DNA of 64,000 nt, from contig JARKPK010000098.1 of the NCBI GenBank assembly GCA_029975295.1, positions 1 to 64,000 on the forward strand, written 5' to 3'. This document shows positions 1 to 8,864 of this stretch, piece by piece. The notes under the pieces were generated by a model, which had not been told where the DNA came from, did not search any database, and worked only from the letters and a program-made list of their open reading frames with translations. The translations under genes were made by a program, and so were the position numbers. Origin of the DNA: Thermoguttaceae bacterium. Lineage in GTDB: Bacteria; Planctomycetota; Planctomycetia; Pirellulales; Thermoguttaceae. Numbering within the stretch: the first letter of the stretch is position 1; each line of letters begins with the position of its first letter.

Positions 1-501
1 TTCGCCGAAGATGTACGCCTGGTCCGCCGAGCCAGTGGCCAAGTTGCGGAAGCCCAGCGGGCCGTTGCTTTCGTCGCCATAGGCGTTGACGAACAGGCCG
101 CCGCTGAGCCAACCGCCGACGGTGATGTCGCGCGAACGCAGGGCGCAGGGCAGCGGCAGCGTCCACGGATCGGCCAGCGTGCCGCAACGGCACCAACGGC
201 AGGTCCGCTCGCGGCAGCCCGCGCCGCCGCAGCCCGCCTCGCCGCACGTCGGATCGCAGGAAATGGCGCAGCCGCCGCCGTTTGCCGCGGGCGCAGGGGC
301 TTTTTGCGGGGCGGCTTGCTGGTCGCTGGGCGAGGGGCTGGCGGCGCTTTCGCCGGCCCATGACATGTAATCGTCGTACTGAAACGCGGTGCGTTGGATC
401 GTCGACGGTTGACGAACCGGGGCGCTCTGTTGCGCCAACGCAGTCCCGGCCAGCATTAATGCGATAACGCTGCCGGCGAGCCATGTGTTCGCAAGTCTCA
501 T
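1..501 (-). CDS. Beta-barrel porin (BBP2/OmpL-like), 5' part, runs off the left edge
   Basis: The first 167 codons of a secreted outer-membrane protein are visible. The protein starts at an ATG at 501 with GGAG eight bases upstream. Residues 1-23 form a signal peptide ending ALA-QQ. A low-complexity Ala/Pro/Gln stretch follows, then an unusual cysteine cluster at about residues 75-102 (motifs CDPTCGEAGC and CRWCRCG). The start of a barrel domain follows with GWLSGGLF and NGPLGFRN, which resembles the opening of the planctomycetal porin family BBP2. The barrel itself lies outside the window. The role, passive diffusion across the outer membrane, is inferred from family resemblance. The cysteine-rich linker between signal and barrel is not a normal porin feature. 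A different cysteine-rich secreted barrel protein remains possible. Confidence 0.7.
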   Translation of the reverse strand, partial: MRLANTWLAGSVIALMLAGTALAQQSAPVRQPSTIQRTAFQYDDYMSWAGESAASPSPSDQQAAPQKAPAPAANGGGCAISCDPTCGEAGCGGAGCRERTCRWCRCGTLADPWTLPLPCALRSRDITVGGWLSGGLFVNAYGDESNGPLGFRNLATGSADQAYIFGE

Positions 502-1329
502 CGTGTTCACTCCGTTGCGAAAGAAGTTGGGGTGGTGGGTGGTTTCGACGGGCAACGCTCCCCGACGCACGAGGACGCTGCCAACGGGTTGGATGCTCTT
601 CGCTCTTCTTGGCAGACCGCAGCCGGCCCGAAGGCTTTCGGGCGAATCGCGGCTTTGGCAGACATGCTCCGGGCATGTCTTTGGTTAGGGTCGAAACGGC
701 AATGCTTGGCGTGCCGAAAAAGCATGGCGCGCCCCTCGCTGCCGGTCCTAACAGTCTTGCTATCGGACGGTGAATATCCGTCAATTCAAGTCAAATCGCG
801 ACGAACAATCCCCGTCGGAAAAAGCCGTACGCGATTTTGAGAAAGGGTGACGGCTGCGCAGACCTTGCGCGTGAAAAGATGGAGCGAGTTTGCGGGCTAT
901 TCCGCCTGGGAAACCGCTGCGTTGGCGCGGTAGAGCATCGCGCAGGCTTGCCGCAAGATACGCAGAAGAGTGAAGGAGCGGTTTCGCTGGGCCGTTTCGG
1001 TCGGCGAATCGCGGTTCTTCGTATCGATCGGTGGCGCGGCTCTTACCGGAAGACTACGGCATGAAAGCCGCCAATAAGCCGCGAGGGGCCAGTCCGGCGT
1101 CTTTGGGATACGAGTAGCGCCGTGCCAGTCGCTTTGCCCGCGAGAAAACGCCTTGATTGGTGCAAGAGGCTCGATCGCTGAGTTGAACAGCCGAGTTTCG
1201 CCGACGAGATCGCGGCATCATCCTTGGCGCGCGGCGGTGCGATCGCTGGTGCCGTTGGGCGAACGACACCTGGGCAGATGCCAGCTTCAGCCGGCGAAAC
1301 CAATACTCCCCGGGGGGCCGTGGCGGAGC
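502..1329. other. Intergenic region, porin leader side
   Basis: No convincing coding frame is seen on either strand. The part next to the porin start carries two strong hairpins (626-643 and 660-680), listed separately. The rest looks like ordinary noncoding GC-rich DNA, including the downstream side of the TraB-like gene. Confidence 0.5.
626..680 (-). promoter_or_regulatory. Two consecutive hairpins in the likely porin leader
   Basis: GCCCGAA at 626-632 pairs with TTCGGGC at 637-643 across a 4-base loop. AGACATGC at 660-667 pairs with GCATGTCT at 673-680 across a 5-base loop. Both lie 125-180 bases upstream of the porin start on its strand. They could be leader structures that affect mRNA stability or attenuation, or terminators for an unseen transcript. 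Neither is followed by a T-run. The function is inferred. Confidence 0.3.
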
Positions 1330-2418
1330 TCACTGGTTTGCCGGCGATTCAACGGCCGCAGCTCGCTTTGCTTCGGGCGTTTTCGCTTGCAGGTTCCAGG
1401 CCTCGATCCAATCCGTTCCTTCGGGGCGGAGATCAAACTGCTTGGAAAGCCGCGCGAGGAAATCAGGCATGTGGGCCGCGCCGTAAAAGATCGCTACGTT
1501 CCGTTTGCCCTGAGCGAGCGTCTTCTCCAGAACTTCCAACGCCTTGCCGTTTCGGCCGCTGACCAGGGCCGACCCATTAGGGCCTTCCAACGCGGTAGTC
1601 ATGCCGTCGAGATCGATCATTTGCTCGGCCAGCATGCGTTTGAGCACATGCGACCGTTTGCGATCGAAAAGGGCGGAAATCAGCTCCCAATCGTTCGGCA
1701 TGCGCCCAGCCGATTTGGCCTGCTGCGCCATTGCGTGGTTCATCATCCGCCAGAAAAGCGTCCAGAAGCTTTCGCCCCGTTCTTTCATAGCCCGCGAAAA
1801 CTCGTCGGGAGACATGTCGGCATGGACCATATTCGCCGCTTTGTAGTCGATCAGGTCGAGTTGAAACTCGAGGTCGAGCATCTGCTTCATTCCTCGCTGC
1901 AACAGCGAAACGGGATGACTGCTCTTCTGACCTTTGACCGGAACCTGCGCCTCGGGCGGCGCAACCAACTCGTACAGCACCGCATCGTACTGTTTGAAAC
2001 GCCGATTCAATTCGGTGTAGTAACCATGCTCGGCCACGTGAATGGCTGCCACAAGGGCCACCCGCACACCACCCGGTTTCCCATCGCTCAGACGCACAAC
2101 GGCCGTTTCCAGCGATACGGGCTGCTTCGCATCATCTCGAACAATGCGAATGAACTCGACCGCCGGGGCGGCTTGCTTCGCCTCGGCAACAGGCTTCTCG
2201 ACGGGCGCGGCCTTTCCGTTCTCGGCGGCGAGCGAGCCCACGGCCATCGCCGCGGCAAACCAAAGCGTCGCCACGGCTGCCGCCGCGCAGCGGGCAGCAG
2301 AACGCGGACGAGGGCACGGGCTTTCGCGTTGCGGCCCTACGACACGTTGCGGCCCTTCGACAAGGCTGACCGCTGGCGAAGCGTGCCTTCTGACGAATCG
2401 ATCGGCATGGCGGAGCAT
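1330..2418 (-). CDS. Secreted TraB/GumN-like family protein
   Basis: A 362-residue protein. An Arg-rich N-region is followed by a hydrophobic stretch (AAVATLWFAAAMAVGSLAA, about residues 45-63) that reads as a signal peptide or membrane anchor. The mature part contains the TraB-type motif VAAIHVAEHGYYTELNRR with VLYELVAP shortly after, and near the C-terminus AIFYGAAHMPDF, matching the paired His-containing motifs (GTxHxG and YGAAHxP) typical of TraB/GumN proteins. Members are proposed to be metal-dependent proteases or esterases, but function is poorly established. The ATG at 2418 is chosen because it puts the hydrophobic segment near the N-terminus. It has only a weak GAG upstream. A shorter start just before the hydrophobic core is possible. 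Confidence 0.72.
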   Translation of the reverse strand: MLRHADRFVRRHASPAVSLVEGPQRVVGPQRESPCPRPRSAARCAAAAVATLWFAAAMAVGSLAAENGKAAPVEKPVAEAKQAAPAVEFIRIVRDDAKQPVSLETAVVRLSDGKPGGVRVALVAAIHVAEHGYYTELNRRFKQYDAVLYELVAPPEAQVPVKGQKSSHPVSLLQRGMKQMLDLEFQLDLIDYKAANMVHADMSPDEFSRAMKERGESFWTLFWRMMNHAMAQQAKSAGRMPNDWELISALFDRKRSHVLKRMLAEQMIDLDGMTTALEGPNGSALVSGRNGKALEVLEKTLAQGKRNVAIFYGAAHMPDFLARLSKQFDLRPEGTDWIEAWNLQAKTPEAKRAAAVESPANQ

Positions 2419-2630
2419 GGCATTCTCGATATCCGATAGAGTTGACTGGTGATATAGACGGCCGCGGCCGACCGCCGCGGTGTTCCCGACGCGCTGGGGA
2501 CACCGTTTCCCAGACGCGGGCAAAAGATTTTGCAACCGGCCGACATTGCTTGAAGTATAGGAGTGCGCCGGGGGGCTGAGCAACATTGCCCATTGGCAAA
2601 AACTCCCGCCGGATGCGGTGGCAGGCCCGA

Positions 2631-3611
2631 TCACATCAGCAAAAGGGCTGCCGTCAGGCTCGTGGCGTTTAGAGCCATGTGGCTTACCAACGAGGGCCCG
2701 ATGCGGTGCGTTTGCCGATAGAGGTGGCCCCAAACCAGGGCGAAAAGGAATATGCCCAGCGGGTCGGGCGCGACACCCTTGGGCATCAGGGCCGTCAACG
2801 CGAGTTGGAGAGAGTAGATGGGGATGGCCAAGGCGGCGAACGACGCGAGGCCAAAGACGACATCGGATTTCCATCGCACGGTGGAGAATCCCAGATCAGA
2901 CCAAGTTGCCCGTCGCACCAGTTTGAGCCAACCGAGGGCGAAGACCAGGGCGGCCGATGCCCCAGCTGCCACCCCCGACAGCATATTGACGTAGAACTGC
3001 TCCGGATACTCTTGGCTGTCCGAGTTCCAATGCAGCAGGCCGAACACGAGCGCGGGCGTGAAAATCGGCGGCCAGCGGCGCAACCACCGCACCGGCGCGC
3101 GGCGCCGGCGGGCCATCGCTTCCAATCCGCCCTGCATCACCACGCGGAAGATGAATTCTTCGCTCAACGGTGCAATTATAAGGGCCAGCGTTACGGCCAG
3201 CATCATGGCCGCCAGCGAACGGCTCCTGATCAGATGAACAATCGGATGGAGTACTTGGCCATCGCTTTCGCCGACGGTCTCCTGCTCTTTCACATCGGGC
3301 ACGCCTGGCTGCACCATATTCGGCGCAAGTTGTGTCGGCGGACGTTTTTCCAGCGGGCGCCTCTGTTCCGGGGGAAGCAGCTCCAGGGCCAAACTCGGGA
3401 TTATCGCCGTGAGGAGAAGATAGCCCCCGAAAACGAGGGCGATGTCGAGAGCGCCCCAGGGGACAGGCCGGCGGCGCTCATAGCTTGCCAGCGACCGGCC
3501 GTGCGCCCAACGGGAGAAAATCGTCATCCAAACGACGATCGCCGCGCTCAACAGCAGGGCGACCAGCGCAACGACTCCCACCAATGACGACGAATTGATC
3601 TCAGCGAGCAT
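2631..3611 (-). CDS. CPBP-family intramembrane metalloprotease
   Basis: A 326-residue polytopic membrane protein. It carries the CPBP (Abi, CAAX protease and bacteriocin-processing) signature: the EExxxR motif at Glu151-Glu152 and Arg156 (APLSEEFIFRVVMQG), a second His motif FGLLHW near residue 197 and a third SHMALN near residue 309. Hydrophobic segments cover about 10-30, 55-80, 132-150, 185-225 and 260-320. A Pro- and charge-rich loop at about 80-125 lies between helices. The family cleaves membrane or prenylated substrates through glutamate/His chemistry; this protein's substrate cannot be told from sequence. It is on the same strand as the TraB-like gene downstream and pgsA upstream, with about 210-225 bases to each, so co-transcription is possible but not shown. 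No SD is visible. Confidence 0.85.
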   Translation of the reverse strand: MLAEINSSSLVGVVALVALLLSAAIVVWMTIFSRWAHGRSLASYERRRPVPWGALDIALVFGGYLLLTAIIPSLALELLPPEQRRPLEKRPPTQLAPNMVQPGVPDVKEQETVGESDGQVLHPIVHLIRSRSLAAMMLAVTLALIIAPLSEEFIFRVVMQGGLEAMARRRRAPVRWLRRWPPIFTPALVFGLLHWNSDSQEYPEQFYVNMLSGVAAGASAALVFALGWLKLVRRATWSDLGFSTVRWKSDVVFGLASFAALAIPIYSLQLALTALMPKGVAPDPLGIFLFALVWGHLYRQTHRIGPSLVSHMALNATSLTAALLLM

Positions 3612-3836
3612 GATTTTTGCTGCCGTGGTGAAATCGCTGCGCGCGGCCCGGGCTCTTATTTCGGTTGCTGTCGATGCGCAGTCAACGCCGTCAACACTGG
3701 GATCGTGGTTCGATTTCGGATCGCCCGTCCGAGCGGCGACGCAACCGGTTCTGTCAAGGGGTGATCAGTTGTTCCGGAGAACCGCGAACGCAGCCCGGCA
3801 TCTCGTGCGACGATCGCGGTTGTCGTTAAGAGCGAG

Positions 3837-4472
3837 TCAGCGGTCGAGCCTCATCGATCGCAACAGTCGGACGGCGACAACCACATAAATCGCGCCGGAG
3901 TAAATCGTTGACAGCACGGCGGCCCACGTCGTGGCTGCCATCGTCACATAGGCCCAAAGCGGCGGCGGGGCGGATTGGGCCATCCAAACGTAGGTCAGCA
4001 GGGCCACGGCGGCCACGCACTGCAAAAGCATTTTCCACTTGCCGGCCCAATTGGCCGAAAAATCGGCCCCGCGATCCTCCAAGAAGCTTCTCAGCGCGGT
4101 GACCAGCAATTCACGTCCCACGATCACCACCACCATCCAGGGTTGCAGTCCCCATTTCCAAGCGGGCAGCGATACTGCGGCGTCGGCCGGCGGCAGCGCG
4201 CCCGTCAACGGCGCAATGGTGGCCAAGAAGATGAATGTGCCGCATACAATCACTTTATCGGCAAAGGGGTCGAGGATGCGGCCGAGCGTGGTGACTTGGC
4301 CGTACTTTCGGGCGAAGTAGCCGTCGAGCCAATCCGTGCCCGCCGCCACGATGAACAGAACCATCGAGGTGAAGTAGAACTCGGCATGCAGGAAGCCGAA
4401 CATCACTACGGCCAACAGCAACCGCAGCGTTGTCAGTTGATTGGGCAGATTGAATATGCTTTGCGACGCCAT
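3837..4472 (-). CDS. pgsA: CDP-diacylglycerol-glycerol-3-phosphate 3-phosphatidyltransferase
   Basis: A 211-residue membrane enzyme that joins CDP-diacylglycerol to glycerol 3-phosphate, the committed step of phosphatidylglycerol synthesis at the inner membrane. The complete CDP-alcohol phosphotransferase motif is present: Asp47, Asp50-Gly51, Ala54-Arg55, Gly64, Asp68 and Asp72 with canonical spacing. The first 25 residues (FNLPNQLTTLRLLLAVVMF) match the usual PgsA N-terminus with the N-LT-LR pattern. About five hydrophobic helices follow. Length fits the family (180-215). Other CDP-alcohol transferases (PssA, Cls) share the motif, but the N-terminal region and length favour PgsA. The ATG start is chosen by this N-terminal match, without an SD. 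Confidence 0.9.
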   Translation of the reverse strand: MASQSIFNLPNQLTTLRLLLAVVMFGFLHAEFYFTSMVLFIVAAGTDWLDGYFARKYGQVTTLGRILDPFADKVIVCGTFIFLATIAPLTGALPPADAAVSLPAWKWGLQPWMVVVIVGRELLVTALRSFLEDRGADFSANWAGKWKMLLQCVAAVALLTYVWMAQSAPPPLWAYVTMAATTWAAVLSTIYSGAIYVVVAVRLLRSMRLDR

Positions 4473-4722
4473 TGACGACTATGCGACTTCGACAGTTGCG
4501 AACACCCCGGCAGCCTGAATCCTTCTGCCGAATTGTAGCAGATGGGGGCCGGTTGCGGGCAGGGCCATCGGGCGATGAAAGTGCAAATGCCTCCAACGCG
4601 GCTCTTGATGCTCGGCACAACTGCACCGTCGTGCCGATCAACGGCAGGCCGACTGCGATGGCTCAGTCCTGTGCAGCGCGAGCTTCTGCGGGCCGAAGGC
4701 TGCCGGGCAATTCCGCCAATGG

Positions 4723-6201
4723 TCAAGAACTCCGTCGCCGATTCGCTCCCTTCCGTTGGTCGCGTGCCGTTGGACTGCGCGTTTTGCGCGGCTTTTGTGC
4801 GGTAATTGCGGGGCGATCCGGCGGGCTTTCCGCATCGGCAAGCGGAATGGCGATCAGATCGTACTGCCGGGCCATGACGATCTGACAGGGGACGATCTGG
4901 CCGGCGCGCAGCGATTCGCCAGTCACATAGACCGCGCCATCGATCTCGGGCGCATCGGCCCAACTGCGACCGACGAACGAATCTGGGTTGTCGGGCACGG
5001 GCGAGTCTAGGATCACATCGCAAGATTGCCCAACCTGCGCCTCGCTCCAGGCGTAGGCGATCTTCTGTTGCACCTCCTGCAATCGGCGGCAACGTTCTTG
5101 CTTCACCGGCTCGGGCACGGGGTTATCCAGTTCGGCCGCCGGTGTGCCCGGTTCGGGGCAGAAGGCAAACACGCCGAGGCGCTGGAAACGCTGTTGTTCG
5201 ACGAATTGCACTAGTTCCTCGAACTGCCGTTCTGTTTCGCCGGGGAAACCGACGAGCATCGTCGTTCGCAATACAAGCCGTTCGATCCGCGTTCGCAATC
5301 GGTCGAGCAACCGCTCGGTGTCGGCGCGCGTAACCCGGCGGCGCATGGCGGCCAGAATGTCGTCGTTGATATGTTGCAAGGGCAGATCGAGGTAGGGCAG
5401 CACCTTGCCGCAAGCGGCCAACCGTTCGACCAAACGGTCGTCAATGTGCTGCGGATAGAGGTACATCAATCGGATCCATCGCAATCGCTCGATCGATTCG
5501 AGACGGTCGAGCAACTGCGACAAGCTGGGCCGGCCGTACAAGTCGATTCCATAGAAACTCGTGTCTTGTGCGACGAGAATCAATTCGATCGCGCCGCCCG
5601 CGACCAACTCGCGAGCCTCTTCGACCACCATCTCGATCGGTTTGCTGGCATACGGGCCGCGCATCAACGGGATGGAACAAAACGAACAGGTGCGATTGCA
5701 GCCCTCCGAAATCTTGAGGTAGGCCAAGTGAGGCGGCGTGAGCCGCAAACGTTGGGTGTCGGGCAGAGGGCGGATCGGCGCAGGAAGGAACTCGGCTTGT
5801 TGATCGACCAGCGGCAGCGAGAGCCGATCGACGGCCGCTGCGATGTGGTCGCGGGCGAACACGCCGAGTACGTGGTCGATCTCCGGGTATTGCGCGAGCA
5901 AGGCCTCACGATCGCGCTGGGCCAGACAGCCTGTAACTACCACGTTGCGCAACAGCCCCCGACGCTTGCGTTCGACCATCTCCGCGATGGCATCGTGCGA
6001 TTCGGTGCGGGCATCGGCAATGAACCCGCAGGTGTTGATCACCGCCAAGTCAGCCGACTCGATCTGACCGACCAACTGATGTCCGCGCTCTTGCAGCAGC
6101 CCGGCCATCCGTTCGCTATCCACTAAGTTCTTCGGACAGCCCAAGCTGATCAGGTAGTAGCGCAGAGGTCGCTGCAACGGTGGGCAGGGATTTGGTTCCA
6201 T
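4723..6201 (-). CDS. rimO: Ribosomal protein uS12 methylthiotransferase RimO
   Basis: A 492-residue radical SAM enzyme that adds a methylthio group to an aspartate of ribosomal protein S12. The N-terminal UPF0004 domain has the first cluster cysteines (SLGCPKN with Cys22, then INTCGF). The radical SAM core has CNRTCSFCSIP (CxxxCxxC). RimO-typical LVAQDTSFYGIDLYG follows, which separates it from MiaB/MtaB. The TRAM domain precedes a basic tail of about 40 residues (KPRKTRSP, GANRRRSS) that is longer than usual. The ATG at 6201 is preferred over an upstream extension because alignment to RimO begins with YYLISLGCPKN. Same strand as pgsA, 250 bases upstream of it. Confidence 0.92.
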   Translation of the reverse strand: MEPNPCPPLQRPLRYYLISLGCPKNLVDSERMAGLLQERGHQLVGQIESADLAVINTCGFIADARTESHDAIAEMVERKRRGLLRNVVVTGCLAQRDREALLAQYPEIDHVLGVFARDHIAAAVDRLSLPLVDQQAEFLPAPIRPLPDTQRLRLTPPHLAYLKISEGCNRTCSFCSIPLMRGPYASKPIEMVVEEARELVAGGAIELILVAQDTSFYGIDLYGRPSLSQLLDRLESIERLRWIRLMYLYPQHIDDRLVERLAACGKVLPYLDLPLQHINDDILAAMRRRVTRADTERLLDRLRTRIERLVLRTTMLVGFPGETERQFEELVQFVEQQRFQRLGVFAFCPEPGTPAAELDNPVPEPVKQERCRRLQEVQQKIAYAWSEAQVGQSCDVILDSPVPDNPDSFVGRSWADAPEIDGAVYVTGESLRAGQIVPCQIVMARQYDLIAIPLADAESPPDRPAITAQKPRKTRSPTARDQRKGANRRRSS

Positions 6202-6466
6202 GCCCGAATCGTAGCCGATTCGGGCGGACGGCGCAAGGGGCGTCGGCCGGGCCGGGGGGTGCAAGATGTGGGGCCGCAACGAGTTATCGCCTGTCTGAAA
6301 GACAAGGCAATCGCGAGTCACCGTGTCCTAGAACAGCAGTGTCCAATGGCCGACCAACGGTGCCCGAATTGCGCCGCACCATAGGCCACACTGAGCATGG
6401 CCGATCTCGGGCTCGATCACCAAGTCAACACAACAGGGGCCGTAGGTGGGCACAAGATCGGGGCAA

Positions 6467-7627
6467 TCACGCGCCGCCTTGAAGAATCGAGCCGGGCTGC
6501 GATTCGACGCCCGAATCGCTTGGCAGGTCACGGCCGACCTGTTCGAGCCAGGCGAAGAGATCATCGAGGTCGAACGGCTTTGCCATCACGGCTGCTGCGC
6601 CCACCGCCACGGCTGCCGCGGCTTGATCGATCCGTGGGAAGTTCGCCAGAACCGCCAACGGCGCCGGCGCGACGGCTGAAGCCAATTGGGCAACCAGCGA
6701 TCGAGCTTGGCCGTCGAGCGGTGCGGCTTCCACGAACACGCCGCGAAGCAGCCGCGGGCATCGCGCCGGGCGATGCGTTGGGACTTTTTCGCCCACATCT
6801 TCTTCCGTTGCCCGAGGGCTTGCTGTCGCAGCGGGTTCGGCGCGCAGAAAGACGCCGGTGGCGCCGCGGGCCGCACAGGCATCGTGCAGCAACCGGCACG
6901 CGGCCTGGCCGGGCGAAGGGGGGGCGTCCGTTTCGGTCCACCGAACGGGCCAGGAATTGCTGCGCGGCGCGAGTTTGCCGTTGTGTTGCGCGAGCACGGC
7001 TCGGGCCTGTTCGATCGAAGCGATGCCCACCGCGCCGGTCAGGCGGCGCCGCGGCCGAGCCGCTCGGGCGAGCAGATGCTCGTCGGGCGTGGCCGTCGGC
7101 GGCAGGGCCAAGGGCCCGGACTGAGTGTCGGTCAATGCTGCGAGCTGTTCATCTTGTTGATGCGGCCAACGGTGCCAAGGGATTCGAAAAACGCCGTTGA
7201 GCGGCCGTCCCGATCGCGATTCGCCTTCGCACCATGATCCGGCCAGGCTGACCAATCGCACAAGTGGGAACTGTCGCCGAAAATCTTCGACGGATTTCTG
7301 TTCGATGCAGCTCGGGTAGGGCTGAATCAGTACGACAACATCGGGAATCGGTGCGCCGGCTTCAATCAGTCGGATCGCCGTGGGCAAGTCGGCTGTTTGT
7401 TGCCAACAGACCGAAACGCCCGGGCCGACGCGCGCTCGAAGCGACCGCTCTGGGCCAGAAACGGCGATTGAAGGCCGCCTCTTTCGAGGAGGGATTGCCC
7501 AGGCCGCTTCGGGGCGATCGGCATTGCCGACCAGCAGAACGTGAATCGCGGCATTGGGCGAAGGATTCCCGACGGGTTCGGTCGGCCCGAGGTTGGTCGC
7601 TCTCACCGAGACGGTCGGCTTGGTCAT
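6467..7627 (-). CDS. Protein with degenerate receiver-like domains
   Basis: A 386-residue protein without a recognised function. An N-terminal alpha/beta region has AIHVLLVGNADRPE and DVVVLIQPYPS, giving a receiver-like strand pattern. A less conserved middle follows. A C-terminal region ends in LAVLANFPRI, AAVAVGAAAVMAKPFDLDDLFAWLEQV, which resembles the second half of a response-regulator receiver including the KPF lysine. The acidic cluster and phospho-acceptor Asp are not evident, so it is more likely a pseudo-receiver. Its start lies next to the stop of the upstream HTH-EIIA gene (7635-8345): the ATG at 7627 leaves seven bases between them, while a start at 7663 would overlap it. That tight spacing argues for one transcript. 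The role is likely regulatory, by inference. Confidence 0.6.
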   Translation of the reverse strand: MTKPTVSVRATNLGPTEPVGNPSPNAAIHVLLVGNADRPEAAWAIPPRKRRPSIAVSGPERSLRARVGPGVSVCWQQTADLPTAIRLIEAGAPIPDVVVLIQPYPSCIEQKSVEDFRRQFPLVRLVSLAGSWCEGESRSGRPLNGVFRIPWHRWPHQQDEQLAALTDTQSGPLALPPTATPDEHLLARAARPRRRLTGAVGIASIEQARAVLAQHNGKLAPRSNSWPVRWTETDAPPSPGQAACRLLHDACAARGATGVFLRAEPAATASPRATEEDVGEKVPTHRPARCPRLLRGVFVEAAPLDGQARSLVAQLASAVAPAPLAVLANFPRIDQAAAAVAVGAAAVMAKPFDLDDLFAWLEQVGRDLPSDSGVESQPGSILQGGA

Positions 7628-7634
7628 CGCGGCG

Positions 7635-8345
7635 TCAGGAAAGCTTATTCTCGATATCGACAATCAATTCGTGGGCGGCGCGGGCGTCCTCGGCTTGGTG
7701 CAATGCATTGAGGAAGCCGCGCGACGCGAGAACTCGGCTCAGCCGCGCCAAGATGCGCAAATGGCCGCGGTCTTCCATCGAACAGATCAGGAAGAACACA
7801 TCGGTCAGCGGCACATCGTGGCCGAACGGAATGCCGCAGGTCGTGCAGCCCATCGCCAAGAACGGTTGGCTGAGGATATGGGGCATGGGCCGACGAGGAT
7901 GCAGAAGGGCAACGCCATTTTCCATGGCGGTAGGATGCATTTCTTCACGCGCGCGGACGGCGTCGGTCATGGCTTTCGGATCCCAGAGCCAGCCGGTGGA
8001 TGCCGCCAGCGCGACCATCGACTCGACGACCGAGACGCGAGTTCGTGCCGCCAGCGGAATGGCGATGGCTTCGACCGGCAGAAGATCGGCGATCCGAATC
8101 TCCGCCGCCTGATCGGCCGATGCCTTGCGGAGCACCGCCTCCACTTCGACCAGTTCGTTGGCGTCGCTCACACCGATCCGTTGTTCGAACCATTCATGAA
8201 TGTCGGGGCGCGCAAACCGCCATTGACCGCTGACCTTGCGGCCCGGCAGTTTGCCGCGTTCGGCCAGCCGGACAATCTGATGCGGCGCCAAGTGCAGGAA
8301 TCGCGCCAACGATTCCACGTCGAAGTCGGAATAAGGATTGGACAT
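7635..8345 (-). CDS. Excisionase-type HTH fused to PTS EIIA (PtsN-like) domain
   Basis: A 236-residue protein. Residues 8-57 form a MerR/excisionase-type winged helix (LARFLHLAPHQIVRLAERG, PGRKVSGQWRFARPDIHEWF). Residues about 80-235 form a PTS EIIA type-2 domain. Its likely phospho-His is His149 in GVALLHPRR, corresponding to the GIAxPHxR motif, followed by FGHDVPLTDVFFLICSMEDRGHLRILARLS. Family knowledge: PtsN-type EIIA domains act in regulatory phosphotransfer rather than sugar import. The DNA-binding fusion suggests a phosphorylation-sensitive regulator, which is inference. No EI or HPr gene is in the window. GGAAG precedes the ATG at a short spacing. The pseudo-receiver gene follows directly. 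Confidence 0.82.
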   Translation of the reverse strand: MSNPYSDFDVESLARFLHLAPHQIVRLAERGKLPGRKVSGQWRFARPDIHEWFEQRIGVSDANELVEVEAVLRKASADQAAEIRIADLLPVEAIAIPLAARTRVSVVESMVALAASTGWLWDPKAMTDAVRAREEMHPTAMENGVALLHPRRPMPHILSQPFLAMGCTTCGIPFGHDVPLTDVFFLICSMEDRGHLRILARLSRVLASRGFLNALHQAEDARAAHELIVDIENKLS

Positions 8346-8864
8346 GGCTTCCAGTCACCCCCAAAAGTGACGCAACGCCCACAGTCTGACCGACGGGAGC
8401 GGCTCTATACAGTAAAGGTCCTTATCCTGCGTTGCGTTCTTGCCGGGGATCAACAACGGCTCTCTGTATCGTGTCTGAAAGGGGGCGATTTGTCCAGCGG
8501 GTGAAGGGCGTTGTCGTGATGAGAACGCTTGGTTTCCCGTTCAAGACGCTGCGGAATCAGGGGCGGTTTTCGAGCCAGCGGCGCGTCGCGCCGTTGGGCG
8601 GGCGCCGGCAGCCGTTTTGTCGATGGAGGGAAACGGTTTCGGCCGACATTTGGAGGATTTGCCGATGGGGCACGGGCGCGAATCCGTTCGCTGCCGTCGA
8701 AATCGACAGATCGCGCGACCTGTTGCGGACGACGTGCAGATCATGGGCGCATTCCGGCGATGGTTGCCTGAAACGAAAGCTCAGGCCAGAATGACGACCT
8801 GTCGTTGTTTGTTGGGGGGGACGCCGCTCAATCGCGGCCCGACTTGCCGCCAAAGTGGAAAATC
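8346..8864. other. Divergent intergenic region between HTH-EIIA and nucleoside transporter
   Basis: Both flanking genes are transcribed outward, so promoters for both must lie here. I cannot place a convincing -35/-10 pair. No coding frame or repeat stands out. Confidence 0.45.

Noticed and set aside
1153-2439. Plus-strand open frame opposite the TraB-like gene
   Set aside because: Overlaps the TraB-motif gene fully, with composition of antisense GC-rich DNA.
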